Source: Bizionia sp.
Lineage (GTDB): Bacteria > Bacteroidota > Bacteroidia > Flavobacteriales > Flavobacteriaceae
Reading direction: 5' to 3'
DNA length: 51,935 nucleotides
Assembly (NCBI GenBank): GCA_020631395.1
Contig: JAHDHI010000031.1
Location: forward strand, 1-51,935
Shown here in pieces: positions 1 through 7,141 of this stretch; the stretch's first letter is position 1; each line of letters starts with the position of its first letter. A model generated the notes under the pieces. That model did not search any database. It was not told the origin of the DNA and worked only from the letters and a program-made list of their open reading frames with translations. A program made the position numbers and the translations under genes.

Positions 1-129
1 TTCATACAATTTACAACTATTTTATCAATTATGAGTGTTTACGGATATTCAAAATCTCATAAATCAAATATAACAAAACCAATAAAAGTAGTATGGAATG
101 ACATTGGAAAAACAAAAAGAAAGGTTTGA
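1..129 (+). CDS. C-terminal end of an unidentified gene (5' end outside window)
   Basis: The frame beginning at base 1 is open for 42 codons and stops at 127-129. The visible tail is basic and ends in GKTKRKV. It is followed 40 bases later by a strong hairpin terminator (170-202), which supports a real gene end. No family is recognisable from this fragment. Chance openness of a short AT-rich frame is the alternative. Confidence 0.4.
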   Translation, partial: FIQFTTILSIMSVYGYSKSHKSNITKPIKVVWNDIGKTKRKV

Positions 130-169
130 ATTAGACTAATCAAATAGTAGCAAATGGCATAAAAAACTA

Positions 170-202
170 ATCCTACTTCTTTGATGAGGGAAGAAGTAGG
201 AT
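170..202 (+). terminator. Intrinsic terminator
   Basis: A perfect 12-bp stem (170-181 with 191-202) closes a 9-base loop and is followed by a T-rich run. The left flank is A-rich, so it could also work on the minus strand. It probably ends the gene whose tail lies at 1-129. Confidence 0.65.
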
Positions 203-580
203 TTTATAGGACTAATGGACTAACTAAATCAAATAGTATCATATGTACGCGATAAAATTAGTATTGGATTTCGAAAATGAAAAAAAGATTTTTGTCATAA
301 ATAGCAACAAGGGTGAGCGCAACAAATCTATTAAAAGAGTAAAACCTTTCTTTCTCTATGAATTCAAGATTAATGAGATGGAATTTTGTCTCAATATTTG
401 AAGATGATAAAATATGGAAATACAATAACGTTCAATAAGGTTATCAAAAGCCAACTCTCTACGATCATGACCAAAAAGCCAAATTTTCAAGAAATCAAGT
501 AGTCTTAAAATATAACTAATCAAGTGTTTTAATATAGACACCATAGCAAAATCAGGCTATAGATATAGTAGTAAAACTAA

Positions 581-610
581 TGAAAGACCGCTAATCCCAG
601 CGGTCTTTCA
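581..610. terminator. Strong hairpin, terminator-like
   Basis: A perfect 12-bp stem (581-592 with 599-610) closes a 6-base loop. The minus-strand side runs into a T-rich sequence; the plus side does not. No intact gene adjoins it. Confidence 0.5.
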
Positions 611-821
611 AGAAGAAGAAGTCTTAAGGAAAATGTATTTTGTTGTTATATGTTACGCTATTAACTATAAATCCAATACAAAGTTCATTTCTCAACTTAA
701 TCTACTCATTGCAAAGAAATCACTTAATAATAAAAAAAAGTATGATTTCTCCTTACATTTTGTAAGGATTGGAGGAATTTTAAAATAACAATAGAAATAA
801 TGAAAAGGAGAGAAAAAGAAA

Positions 822-839
822 AGCGAACTGAAGTTCGCT
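822..839 (-). terminator. Hairpin with T-rich tail on minus strand
   Basis: A 7-bp stem with a TGAA/TTCA tetraloop is followed on the minus strand by a T-rich tract (about 800-821). It lies just downstream of a tiny minus-strand reading frame ending at 862. Confidence 0.5.
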
Positions 840-861
840 CGAATTTATGGATAAAGATGAA

Positions 862-930
862 TTATGCGTTCAATTCTTGAATTTTTTCTAACCCTTTTAG
901 GTTTTCTGCCTTTTTAGATTTTTATGACAT
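862..930 (-). pseudogene. Possible tiny peptide gene with internal stop
   Basis: Reading from an ATG at 930, the frame has a TAA at codon 3 and then runs SKKAENLKGLEKIQELNA to a stop at 862-864. The peptide is lysine/glutamate-rich and looks coded rather than random. A hairpin with a T-tail lies about 22 bases downstream on the same strand. It may be a broken small-peptide gene or chance. No family is recognised. Confidence 0.25.
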
Positions 931-1422
931 AATGTTGATTTTTAAATTAATAGTACAGCTAATTTATGTTGAGAGAGATTTATGAAAAAATGAGTTATAC
1001 TCATATTCAAAAAAATGTGAGCGTGGTTTATCTATTTAAATGAAATTATGAAACAGGTTATGATAATGAAATAGTTAAACATATAATGAAAAAAGAACAC
1101 TTCCTTCATATCACATTGGGTAATAGAAGAAAGTTAAACGTTAGATATCCTTTTTTAGATAGAGTAATAGCCCAATCATAAGACTGCGTCGATGATCTTC
1201 ATAAAAAACATCTTCCATAAATTGGTTTTCGAATTTGCCAGTTATATTTGCATATTCTATTCGTAAAAAATCAAGAACCTATCAGTTTCAAAAAACGATG
1301 AAGATTTTGATTGCAACACGAAACTTTTCAGAATTACTTAACGAAAGGTAAAACCATCAAAGGAGAGAGTTCATTAAATGAATGAATTATCAATATAGTA
1401 GAAAGATAAAGTCTGAAATTTA

Positions 1423-1863
1423 TTATGCACTATGGTGCTGCAGCATATTTCTGCTTTTTTTGCTTAAGACTAAATATCTGTTTTTTCCAAATGTCATAAA
1501 GTACATTGGATATAAAAACCCAATTGCTCCAAGTTTAATTAAAAAAAACAAGTTGATGTTCAGAGCATATTTTCCAAGAGAATAGGTCAGTAAAGCTCCA
1601 AGTATAATTGGTAAAACCCAAGATCCGTATTTGTATCCAGTTAGTGTCAGTGAAGTAGTTGTAGTTTCAGCCGTATCCAATTCAATTTTCTGACTATAAC
1701 ACCAATTGGTCTTTGCAAAAACCTCATGTTTTCCTGGCTCTATATCGTATTCTAGGGTTTTCCCGTCATCAATAGTTCCAACTTTTTTTCCGTCAATATA
1801 AATTCCGACTTCGCGAGTTTTGTTATTCCATTCAGAAATTCGTTCTATTATGATTTTTGCCAT
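1423..1863 (-). CDS. Small PEGA-like membrane protein
   Basis: This 146-residue protein is read from the ATG at 1863. The longer frame to 1914 adds 17 residues with no sense of a signal, so the internal start (MAKIIIERISEWNNK) is preferred. Residues about 15-75 form a small beta domain with 'GIYIDGKKVGTIDDGKT' and 'YDIEPGKHEVFAKT', the pattern of PEGA-type surface domains. Two hydrophobic segments follow (about 82-97 and 104-122), then a basic tail. It is probably a membrane-anchored protein of unknown role. It is isolated, with AT-rich, gene-poor DNA on both sides. Confidence 0.7.
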   Translation of the reverse strand: MAKIIIERISEWNNKTREVGIYIDGKKVGTIDDGKTLEYDIEPGKHEVFAKTNWCYSQKIELDTAETTTTSLTLTGYKYGSWVLPIILGALLTYSLGKYALNINLFFLIKLGAIGFLYPMYFMTFGKNRYLVLSKKSRNMLQHHSA

Positions 1864-2288
1864 CGATCTTGGTTTTTGAAATGTGTTACAAAAAATATAT
1901 ATGTGCCTGTACAAATGTGTCGGTCATACTTTTAGACTAATATTCAAGTTGTTTCAACCATAATTGGGATAAATGTAAAACTCGCCTTTTTTTGTGTCTT
2001 TATTTTAGTCAATATGGTCTATACTTTGAAAAACTACTATCTATGTTAAATTATACGTGTAAAAAACAAAATCAGATCACCACAAGGAATTTCTTTTGAA
2101 AAGAAAACAAAAGCATACAGTTGTGGAGATGGAGAACTTTCGGTTTCATCGAAAGTTGAGATTAAGCAAATGACACTGAGAACTCCAAAAAAACATTAAA
2201 TAAAGATGATAAACATTTCTATTGTTGAGAATGATAGCCAACAATGCAAATCATCAATTGAACTGTAGAAAAAACATACTTCATTAAG

Positions 2289-2408
2289 TCTTAAATTCAA
2301 GTTTTTCCAGGATGAATATAAATTGAATATTAAAAGATTAAAAAGAAAAAAGCTAAACGGCTTGAATTTATAGATATACGGCAAATAATTATCCATTAAC
2401 AACATGTT
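2289..2408. repeat. Diverged direct repeat, copy 1
   Basis: This stretch aligns with 2687-2800, sharing blocks such as 'ttcaagtttttc', 'gctaaacg' and 'atttatagat' in the same order. Identity judged by eye is about three quarters. On the minus strand both copies encode a short peptide with a shared pattern: Tyr-Lys-aromatic-Lys, then a single hydrophobic stretch ending FNLY. A hairpin lies to the right of each copy, at 2469-2499 and 2894-2920. Confidence 0.6.
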
Positions 2409-2468
2409 TAATTATAAGATCAACGGAATTAATATCGGGAATAGGCATTAAAATCGCAACAGAAAAGA

Positions 2469-2499
2469 AAAAGTACCTTACTGTTTTTCAGGTACTTTT
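2469..2499 (+). terminator. Hairpin, terminator-like
   Basis: A perfect 10-bp stem (2469-2478 with 2490-2499) closes an 11-base loop. The stem itself ends in four T on the plus strand. A 15-codon plus frame (2404-2451) ends just before it. Confidence 0.5.
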
Positions 2500-2624
2500 A
2501 ATACTGGTATTTCTTACGTTGAAGAAAACTACATTGTGTGTTATAAAGACAACTGAAACTTTAAAAACCCTACTGGAAAAAGAAAAAATATAATGAAGCA
2601 AACTCAAAAGTGTATGTAAAAAAA

Positions 2625-2648
2625 GCATCCTTGCTTTCGCAAGGATGC
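2625..2648 (-). terminator. Strong intrinsic terminator, minus strand
   Basis: A perfect 10-bp GC-containing stem (2625-2634 with 2639-2648) closes a TTTC/GAAA tetraloop. On the minus strand it is followed by seven T. It sits 36 bases after the stop of the 34-codon minus frame 2684-2788, the only candidate upstream transcript. Confidence 0.7.
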
Positions 2649-2683
2649 AACTAAAAAAAAAATCTTACTCCCATTAGAATTTT

Positions 2684-2788
2684 TTATTCAAGTTTTTCTG
2701 TAAGTAAATATAAGTTGAATAATAAAAAAATAAAAACAAAAGAGCTAAACGACTTATATTTATAGATGGACAACGAATAATCAAACAT
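2684..2788 (-). CDS. Possible 34-residue single-pass membrane peptide
   Basis: An ATG at 2788 opens a 34-codon frame. The peptide begins MFDYSLSIYKYKSF, continues with one very hydrophobic stretch (about residues 15-29) and ends TEKLE. A close relative is encoded in the second repeat copy (start at 2396 on the minus strand, MDNYLPYIYKFKPF...). A strong minus-strand terminator follows at 2625-2648. Small hydrophobic peptides in tandem repeats recall type I toxin loci, but nothing here proves that. AT-rich antisense of plus-strand remnants is the main alternative. Confidence 0.3.
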   Translation of the reverse strand: MFDYSLSIYKYKSFSSFVFIFLLFNLYLLTEKLE

Positions 2789-2800
2789 AAACAATATTTT
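2687..2800. repeat. Diverged direct repeat, copy 2
   Basis: This is the partner of 2289-2408, in the same orientation, about 400 bases apart. See copy 1 for the shared blocks and the related peptides. Confidence 0.6.
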
Positions 2801-2893
2801 TGTCAATGTTTTTGGTAAGAGGAGTTGTTTTATCCAGTAGAACCCTACGATAACAGATGAAGAACAAATCGAATTTTAAAAAGTGGATAAAAA

Positions 2894-2920
2894 AAGGCTG
2901 GTCCCTCTAAAACCAGCCTT
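2894..2920 (-). terminator. Intrinsic terminator, minus strand
   Basis: A 9-bp stem (2894-2902 with 2912-2920) is followed on the minus strand by a run of T. It could end the transcript of the peptidylprolyl isomerase gene, whose stop is at 3178. Confidence 0.55.
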
Positions 2921-3177
2921 ATATGCAAAAAAAATCAATAAAGAACAGGATATGTATTTCTATCCTTAAATAAATAAACAATTTAAAAATGAGAACCATA
3001 TAAGGTTTATACTTGTTTCTTGTAAGGAAAAATAGAGTCATTAAAATAGTAGCCAAACAAGAAATGCCAATTGCATAAACAAAGAAAGATAACAGCTATC
3101 CTAAATTGGGTATTTCATCTTTCAAGCTATTTTAGCTCACCATAGAATGTCGTTTTTTATGGTAGTTATAATCTACA

Positions 3178-3891
3178 TCATTCAATAACCTCGACTTTGG
3201 TAATGTAAATGTTGTGTTTGGGCCAATCTCCAGTATCGGTTTCTTGGTTGGCAATGGTATCCACTACATCCATTCCTTTAATCACCCTTCCAAAGATCGT
3301 GTATTTCTCATCTAAGTGATATTGATTGCTTTGAGTAATGAAAAACTCATATGGAGAAGCCAGTTTATAGGCGTTTTCAATTTCACTGCTTGGAATGGAA
3401 ATGACACCTCTGTGGTGTTTGTACCCTCTTTTTGCATCTGGGGGCAATAGATATCTACCAATTTTTTTTCTTTTTTTTGTTACTTTTCGATCGTCCGAAT
3501 TCCCTCCTTGTATAACAAAGTCCTTGACGACGCGATGAAACTGCGTACCATCGAAAACCTTGTTCTTCGTCAAGAAAATAAAGTTGGCTCTGTGAAATTT
3601 GATGTTGTCGAACAATAAAAGGTCAATGTTGCCAAAACTCGTATGGATGCGAACCTTGTTTTCCTTGTTTTCTTTTTCATATTCCAAAAAGAAATCCATG
3701 GCATTTCTATCATTCAAAGGTAAAAAACGTTCTTCGAGGGTGAGTTTTGTACTATCTACGATGGTTTCTTTTATTTTGGGCTCAACTTTGGAAACTTTGG
3801 TTTTTTGAGGAGGAGCCTTTTTTTGTCGAGATTGTTTATCTTCACAATTGAAAAAAATAAAAAAAGAACATAAGAGCATTGTTTGTTTCAT
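3178..3891 (-). CDS. Cyclophilin-type peptidylprolyl isomerase lipoprotein
   Basis: This 237-residue protein catalyses cis-trans isomerisation of Xaa-Pro bonds, probably attached to a membrane facing the periplasm. The start at 3891 gives MKQTMLLCSFFIFFNCEDKQ, a signal peptide with a lipobox-like cysteine at residue 16. The frame upstream to 3960 has no signal and would overlap the divergent Nudix gene. A basic and acidic linker (about 17-75) precedes the cyclophilin domain. The family motif FHRVVKDFVIQGG is intact, and the C-terminal part keeps YTIFGRVIKGMDVVD. There is a short basic insertion (KVTKKRKK) after the FHRV motif. Divergent from 3932 with a 40-base gap. Confidence 0.88.
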   Translation of the reverse strand: MKQTMLLCSFFIFFNCEDKQSRQKKAPPQKTKVSKVEPKIKETIVDSTKLTLEERFLPLNDRNAMDFFLEYEKENKENKVRIHTSFGNIDLLLFDNIKFHRANFIFLTKNKVFDGTQFHRVVKDFVIQGGNSDDRKVTKKRKKIGRYLLPPDAKRGYKHHRGVISIPSSEIENAYKLASPYEFFITQSNQYHLDEKYTIFGRVIKGMDVVDTIANQETDTGDWPKHNIYITKVEVIE

Positions 3892-3931
3892 TAAAGTTAT
3901 AATTAGATACCTCGTTTGAGGGTTTTGTAAA

Positions 3932-4570
3932 ATGAATTTTGACGCGTTTATTAAATCCATCGTAAAAATAAAGAAATTACCGCTTCCAGCTGAAGCTTCA
4001 CAATATAAAATGTCTCCGCCATATAGAGAGAAGTTAATAGCTAAGCAAAAAGAGAAGATGAAAAACGCTAAGCAATCTGCGGTTTTGGTTTTGTTCTATC
4101 CAAACGAAGTCAAAGAAACTTACCTTATCCTGATATTGCGTAAGACATATAAAGGAGTGCACTCTGCCCAAGTTGGCTTTCCGGGGGGGAAGTTGGAAGC
4201 TGGTGAAACCTTGGAGGAAGCAGCCTTACGGGAAGCATACGAGGAAGTAGGTGTGGACATGGAGAAGGTAAAAGTTCTAAAGGAAATGACCCAAGTCTAC
4301 ATTCCTCCAAGTAATTTCTTCGTGCAGCCCTACGTAGGCATTGTTGAAGAATCTCCGGTTTTTGTAAAGCAAGATGAAGAGGTGGAGGAACTTTTGGAAG
4401 TAAAACTAAGTGATTTTCTAGATGAAGGCAATGTAACCACAAAAACAGTTTCCACTGCTTATGATATTGAGGTAGAGGTGCCTGCATACCGTTTGAAAGG
4501 GCATTTGGTATGGGGAGCAACGGCGATGATGCTTAGTGAAGTAAAAGACTTATTGAAAACAATACTTTAA
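3932..4570 (+). CDS. Nudix hydrolase, CoA pyrophosphatase type
   Basis: This 212-residue protein likely cleaves the pyrophosphate of CoA or CoA esters to 3',5'-ADP and phosphopantetheine. The Nudix box is complete: Gly86, Glu92, then REAYEEVG at 100-107, matching GX5EX7REUXEEXGU. Directly before it stands 'HSAQVGFPGGK', which fits the LRxHxGQVxFPGG pattern (UPF0035) that separates CoA pyrophosphatases from other Nudix enzymes. Length fits the family. It is divergent from the cyclophilin gene and about 130 bases upstream of the acyltransferase. Substrate is inferred from the motif only. Confidence 0.88.
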   Translation: MNFDAFIKSIVKIKKLPLPAEASQYKMSPPYREKLIAKQKEKMKNAKQSAVLVLFYPNEVKETYLILILRKTYKGVHSAQVGFPGGKLEAGETLEEAALREAYEEVGVDMEKVKVLKEMTQVYIPPSNFFVQPYVGIVEESPVFVKQDEEVEELLEVKLSDFLDEGNVTTKTVSTAYDIEVEVPAYRLKGHLVWGATAMMLSEVKDLLKTIL

Positions 4571-4585
4571 ATAGTTCTGTTTTTT

Positions 4586-4593
4586 TACATTTG
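4586..4593 (+). promoter_or_regulatory. Bacteroidetes -7 box TACATTTG
   Basis: A perfect TAnnTTTG lies about 107 bases before the acyltransferase ATG at 4701. A TTG -33 element at normal spacing is not obvious, so this is a candidate only. Confidence 0.4.
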
Positions 4594-4700
4594 CAACACC
4601 ATACATTGTTTGAAATTAAGGGAAATAAGGCGAAAAAAAGGTGTTTTTGCATAAAACGCTCAAATGATGAAAGGTGTAATTTATAATATTGTTAAAATTT

Positions 4701-5504
4701 ATGGGATTATTTACAAGAAATCCTTTCGGACATAATCTTTTCATTAAAAAATGGCTCATCAGAATTCTTGGGGGACTGTCACATAGACGATTCAGGGGAT
4801 TCAACGACTTGCAAATCGAAGGTTCGGAAATAATAAAGAATCTACCAGATACAAATGTATTGTTCATATCCAACCACCAAACGTATTTTGCAGATGTAGT
4901 GGCAATGTTTCACGTATTCAATGCAAGTTTGAGTGGAAGGGAGGACAACATTAAAAACGTCGGATACCTGTGGAATCCCAAATTGAACATGTATTATGTT
5001 GCAGCCAAAGAAACGATGCGTTCCGGAATACTTCCAAAAATAATGGCCTATGTGGGATCCATAAGCATAGAGCGTACTTGGCGAAGTGAAGGCAAAGACG
5101 TGAACAGACAAGTGAAGATGAGCGATATTTCGGCCATCAGCAAGGCATTGAACGATGGTTGGGTAATTACATTCCCTCAAGGGACGACAACACCGTTCAA
5201 ACCTATTCGCAAAGGAACTGCTCACATAATAAAACGATACAAACCAATCGTCGTGCCAATAGTGATTGATGGATTTAGACGTTCTTTCGATAAAAAGGGA
5301 CTGCGAATAAAAAAGAAAAACGTATACCAGACATTCGAGATAAAAAAACCTTTGGAAATAGATTACGACAATGAAAGCATAGCAAGTGTCGTCGAGAAAA
5401 TCGAATACGCGATAGAACAACATCCGTCATTCTTGAAAGTGATTTCAAAAGAAGAATTGGCAGCACGTGAAGAGTTAAACAAAAAACGAGAGTGGTTGGA
5501 TTAA
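4701..5504 (+). CDS. 1-acylglycerol-3-phosphate acyltransferase family protein
   Basis: This 267-residue PlsC-like protein would transfer an acyl group to a lysophospholipid or related acceptor at the inner membrane. The ATG at 4701 (MGLFTRNPFG) is preferred to a TTG at 4689. The first motif is NHQTYFAD at 58-65. The usual form is NHX4D; here five residues separate His59 from Asp65. The second motif is FPQGTTTPF at 158-166, followed by KGTA. Ser/Arg motifs of the family are visible around 120-130 (ISIERTWRSEGK). A hairpin spans the stop codon. It is probably an acyltransferase for phospholipid or lipid A-type lipids; the acceptor is unknown. Confidence 0.83.
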   Translation: MGLFTRNPFGHNLFIKKWLIRILGGLSHRRFRGFNDLQIEGSEIIKNLPDTNVLFISNHQTYFADVVAMFHVFNASLSGREDNIKNVGYLWNPKLNMYYVAAKETMRSGILPKIMAYVGSISIERTWRSEGKDVNRQVKMSDISAISKALNDGWVITFPQGTTTPFKPIRKGTAHIIKRYKPIVVPIVIDGFRRSFDKKGLRIKKKNVYQTFEIKKPLEIDYDNESIASVVEKIEYAIEQHPSFLKVISKEELAAREELNKKREWLD

Positions 5505-5521
5505 AGAAGAATTTCTTCTTT
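5503..5521 (+). terminator. Hairpin overlapping the stop codon
   Basis: A 7-bp stem (5503-5509 with 5515-5521) begins within the stop codon of the acyltransferase gene. There is no clear T-tail, so the call is weak. Confidence 0.3.
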
Positions 5522-5685
5522 CTATGTGTAAATAGACATTATATGTGTGTGACAAATGTCTAGTAAAGATGTCTTATAAAAACGGTTTTACCCCAGTTGA
5601 TTTAATCTAAGCCACCCAAATCAATCCTTAAGAAATTGTGCTATGGTCTCTTTTCTATAAAAGATTAGAATTTCTTTTTGGATAT

Positions 5686-6321
5686 TCATACCTCAAGCTT
5701 TTTCAATTCTTTGTAATTTCTGTTTAGACGTTTTACCAAAATGCCATAGATCAATTTGTAGAACAACCAAATGATCAATACGAAAATGGCTGTAAAAACG
5801 ATGAATAACAAGGAAACAAATAGCAACTTCGTGTCATTTAGCGTATCCAATTTGGCTACTAGTCCCGGGTCGTTCTTGGATGCATAATAAAATCCAGACA
5901 ACATGGAAAGCGAGGCAATCACCAGATTGTATACCACATAATATTTAATGATCTTTCTGGTCTTTAAAATGTTTTCTATCAATTTTTTTGCACTATCTGT
6001 AACAGAAATGGATTTATAGGCTTTGTACAGCAGGAAGACGAACAATACGATTACAGCATAACTCAAGAAAGATAGGATGGTAAGCCCTAGGCTATCTCCG
6101 TATATGGTTTCCACATTCTTTCTATAGGTATCGGACATGAAGAATGGAAACGTGTTGATAAGTACCCAAAATGCAAGTTCACCTATGCTGATGTAAAATA
6201 ATGTCTTTACGATAGACGATGATTTTTTCAATAGCATTGGGTAAATTTGCTTAGACGTCAATTGTCTATCTTCTACACCGTCTTTCTGCCAATGCTTTTT
6301 TAATAATTCTAATTCATCCAT
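5686..6321 (-). CDS. Membrane protein paired with ECF sigma factor
   Basis: This 211-residue protein begins MDELELLKKHWQKDG, a charged cytoplasmic head typical of a flavobacterial membrane family that follows ECF sigma genes. Four hydrophobic segments are seen (about 40-60, 79-100, 130-146 and 167-190). It starts 4 bases after the sigma gene stop, so the two are surely co-transcribed. By position it may control the sigma factor as an anti-sigma or sensor, but no known anti-sigma domain is recognisable. Enzyme names sometimes attached to this family have no support here. Confidence 0.75.
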   Translation of the reverse strand: MDELELLKKHWQKDGVEDRQLTSKQIYPMLLKKSSSIVKTLFYISIGELAFWVLINTFPFFMSDTYRKNVETIYGDSLGLTILSFLSYAVIVLFVFLLYKAYKSISVTDSAKKLIENILKTRKIIKYYVVYNLVIASLSMLSGFYYASKNDPGLVAKLDTLNDTKLLFVSLLFIVFTAIFVLIIWLFYKLIYGILVKRLNRNYKELKKLEV

Positions 6322-6325
6322 ATTA

Positions 6326-6826
6326 TCACGGATTTAATATGGTTCTTAATTTAGTCTTAACTCGATTCATCTTTACACGAGCGTTGACTTCGCTAATTCC
6401 CATTGTTTCACTTATTTCTTTATAGCTTTTATCTTCCAAATAAAGGAAAACGAGTGCTTTTTCAATATCATTTAATTGATGTACGGCCTTGTACAATAAT
6501 TTTAGCTGTACCTCCTCAGTATCATCATAGTCTTCAGCCGAAATCTTAAACTGAACGGTGTCGAATTCCTGAGTGTTAATAGTCCGTTTGGATTTACGGT
6601 ATAGAGTAATAGCGGTATTTAACCCAACACGATACATCCAAGTACTAAATTTCGAATCTCCTCGAAACTTTGGAAATGCCCTCCATAACTGAATCGTAAT
6701 CTCTTGAAATAAATCATTGTGAGCATCATAGTTGTTGGTATACAATCTGCAAACCTTGTGTACGATGTTTTGATGTTTCTCAAGTAATTCTACAAAATTA
6801 TGTTCAAGTTCTTTGTTCAATGTCAA
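6326..6826 (-). CDS. ECF-type RNA polymerase sigma factor
   Basis: This 166-residue sigma-70 family protein would direct RNA polymerase to a specific promoter set. Region 2 is seen around 30-75 (DLFQEITIQLWRAFPKF, then FSTWMYRVGLNTA). Region 4 is at about 113-163, with a helix-turn-helix reading SYKEISETMGISEVNARVKMN. Length is normal for ECF factors. No ATG fits; the start is TTG at 6826 or possibly the TTG at 6820. It forms a two-gene unit with the membrane protein downstream. Confidence 0.88.
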   Translation of the reverse strand: MTLNKELEHNFVELLEKHQNIVHKVCRLYTNNYDAHNDLFQEITIQLWRAFPKFRGDSKFSTWMYRVGLNTAITLYRKSKRTINTQEFDTVQFKISAEDYDDTEEVQLKLLYKAVHQLNDIEKALVFLYLEDKSYKEISETMGISEVNARVKMNRVKTKLRTILNP

Positions 6827-6839
6827 TGGTTAGGTTACT

Positions 6840-7106
6840 ATTAATAAGTAGCATAAAAATAACATATGTTACACTAATGGCATCAAAATATTTTCTTCGT
6901 TCAAGAAATGGTTTTGTAAGTATTTGAAATACAGTGCTTTTTGTTGTCCGTTTTTTGTGAGGAAAATAGGCGATGTCATTAAAAAGTGAAGTGCTATTGT
7001 CATAATGTCTAATAAGTAATGTATGGAGAGGTTTTATTTCCTTTCAACAAAGAAAAATCTGTTTGGAAATGGATATGAAAACTAGGGTTTAACAAGTGTG
7101 TTTCGT
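6840..7106. other. Divergent intergenic region
   Basis: This stretch lies between the leftward sigma factor gene and the rightward NADH dehydrogenase gene. It should hold both promoters. Only the -7 box at 7107-7114 is clear. No further gene is seen. Confidence 0.5.
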
Positions 7107-7114
7107 ATCTTTGA
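7107..7114 (+). promoter_or_regulatory. Bacteroidetes -7 box TATCTTTG
   Basis: A perfect TAnnTTTG stands 27 bases before the NADH dehydrogenase ATG. No TTG element stands out at the expected -33 spacing. Confidence 0.5.
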
Positions 7115-7141
7115 ATACACTAGATTCAGTCTTTTTTTCTT

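Larger units (their letters stand above)
130..1422. other. Gene-poor AT-rich region with decayed coding fragments
   Basis: No convincing gene is present. Short protein-like stretches occur in shifting frames. A 52-codon frame at 243-401 (+) starts MYAIKLVLDFENEKK and is followed by further protein-like stretches in other frames up to about 510. On the minus strand, 1141-1275 reads a 45-codon stretch containing FENQFMEDVFYEDHRRSLM with no start codon. Two more hairpins lie at 581-610 and 822-839. This pattern suggests remains of small genes in decay. A 62-codon minus frame at 356-544 overlaps these and looks like a shadow. Confidence 0.45.
1864..3177. other. Gene-poor region with diverged repeat, hairpins and remnants
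   Basis: No normal-sized gene is seen. A plus frame at 2205-2369 runs from ATG with one internal TAG and begins MINISIVENDSQQC, faintly like the start of a response-regulator receiver. A plus frame fragment at 2841-2879 reads NPTITDEEQIEF. An open frame without a start lies at about 2060-2200, ending KQMTLRTPKKH. Three terminator-like hairpins and a diverged direct repeat (listed separately) fill the rest. The region looks like a graveyard of small genes. Confidence 0.45.

Noticed and set aside
1382-1585. 67-codon plus-strand frame
   Set aside because: It is antisense to the PEGA-like membrane protein gene and has no coding sense of its own.
2196-2405. 69-codon minus-strand frame in the repeat copy 1
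   Set aside because: Only its first ~25 residues resemble the peptide of copy 2; the rest overlaps plus-strand remnants. It is not listed as a separate gene.
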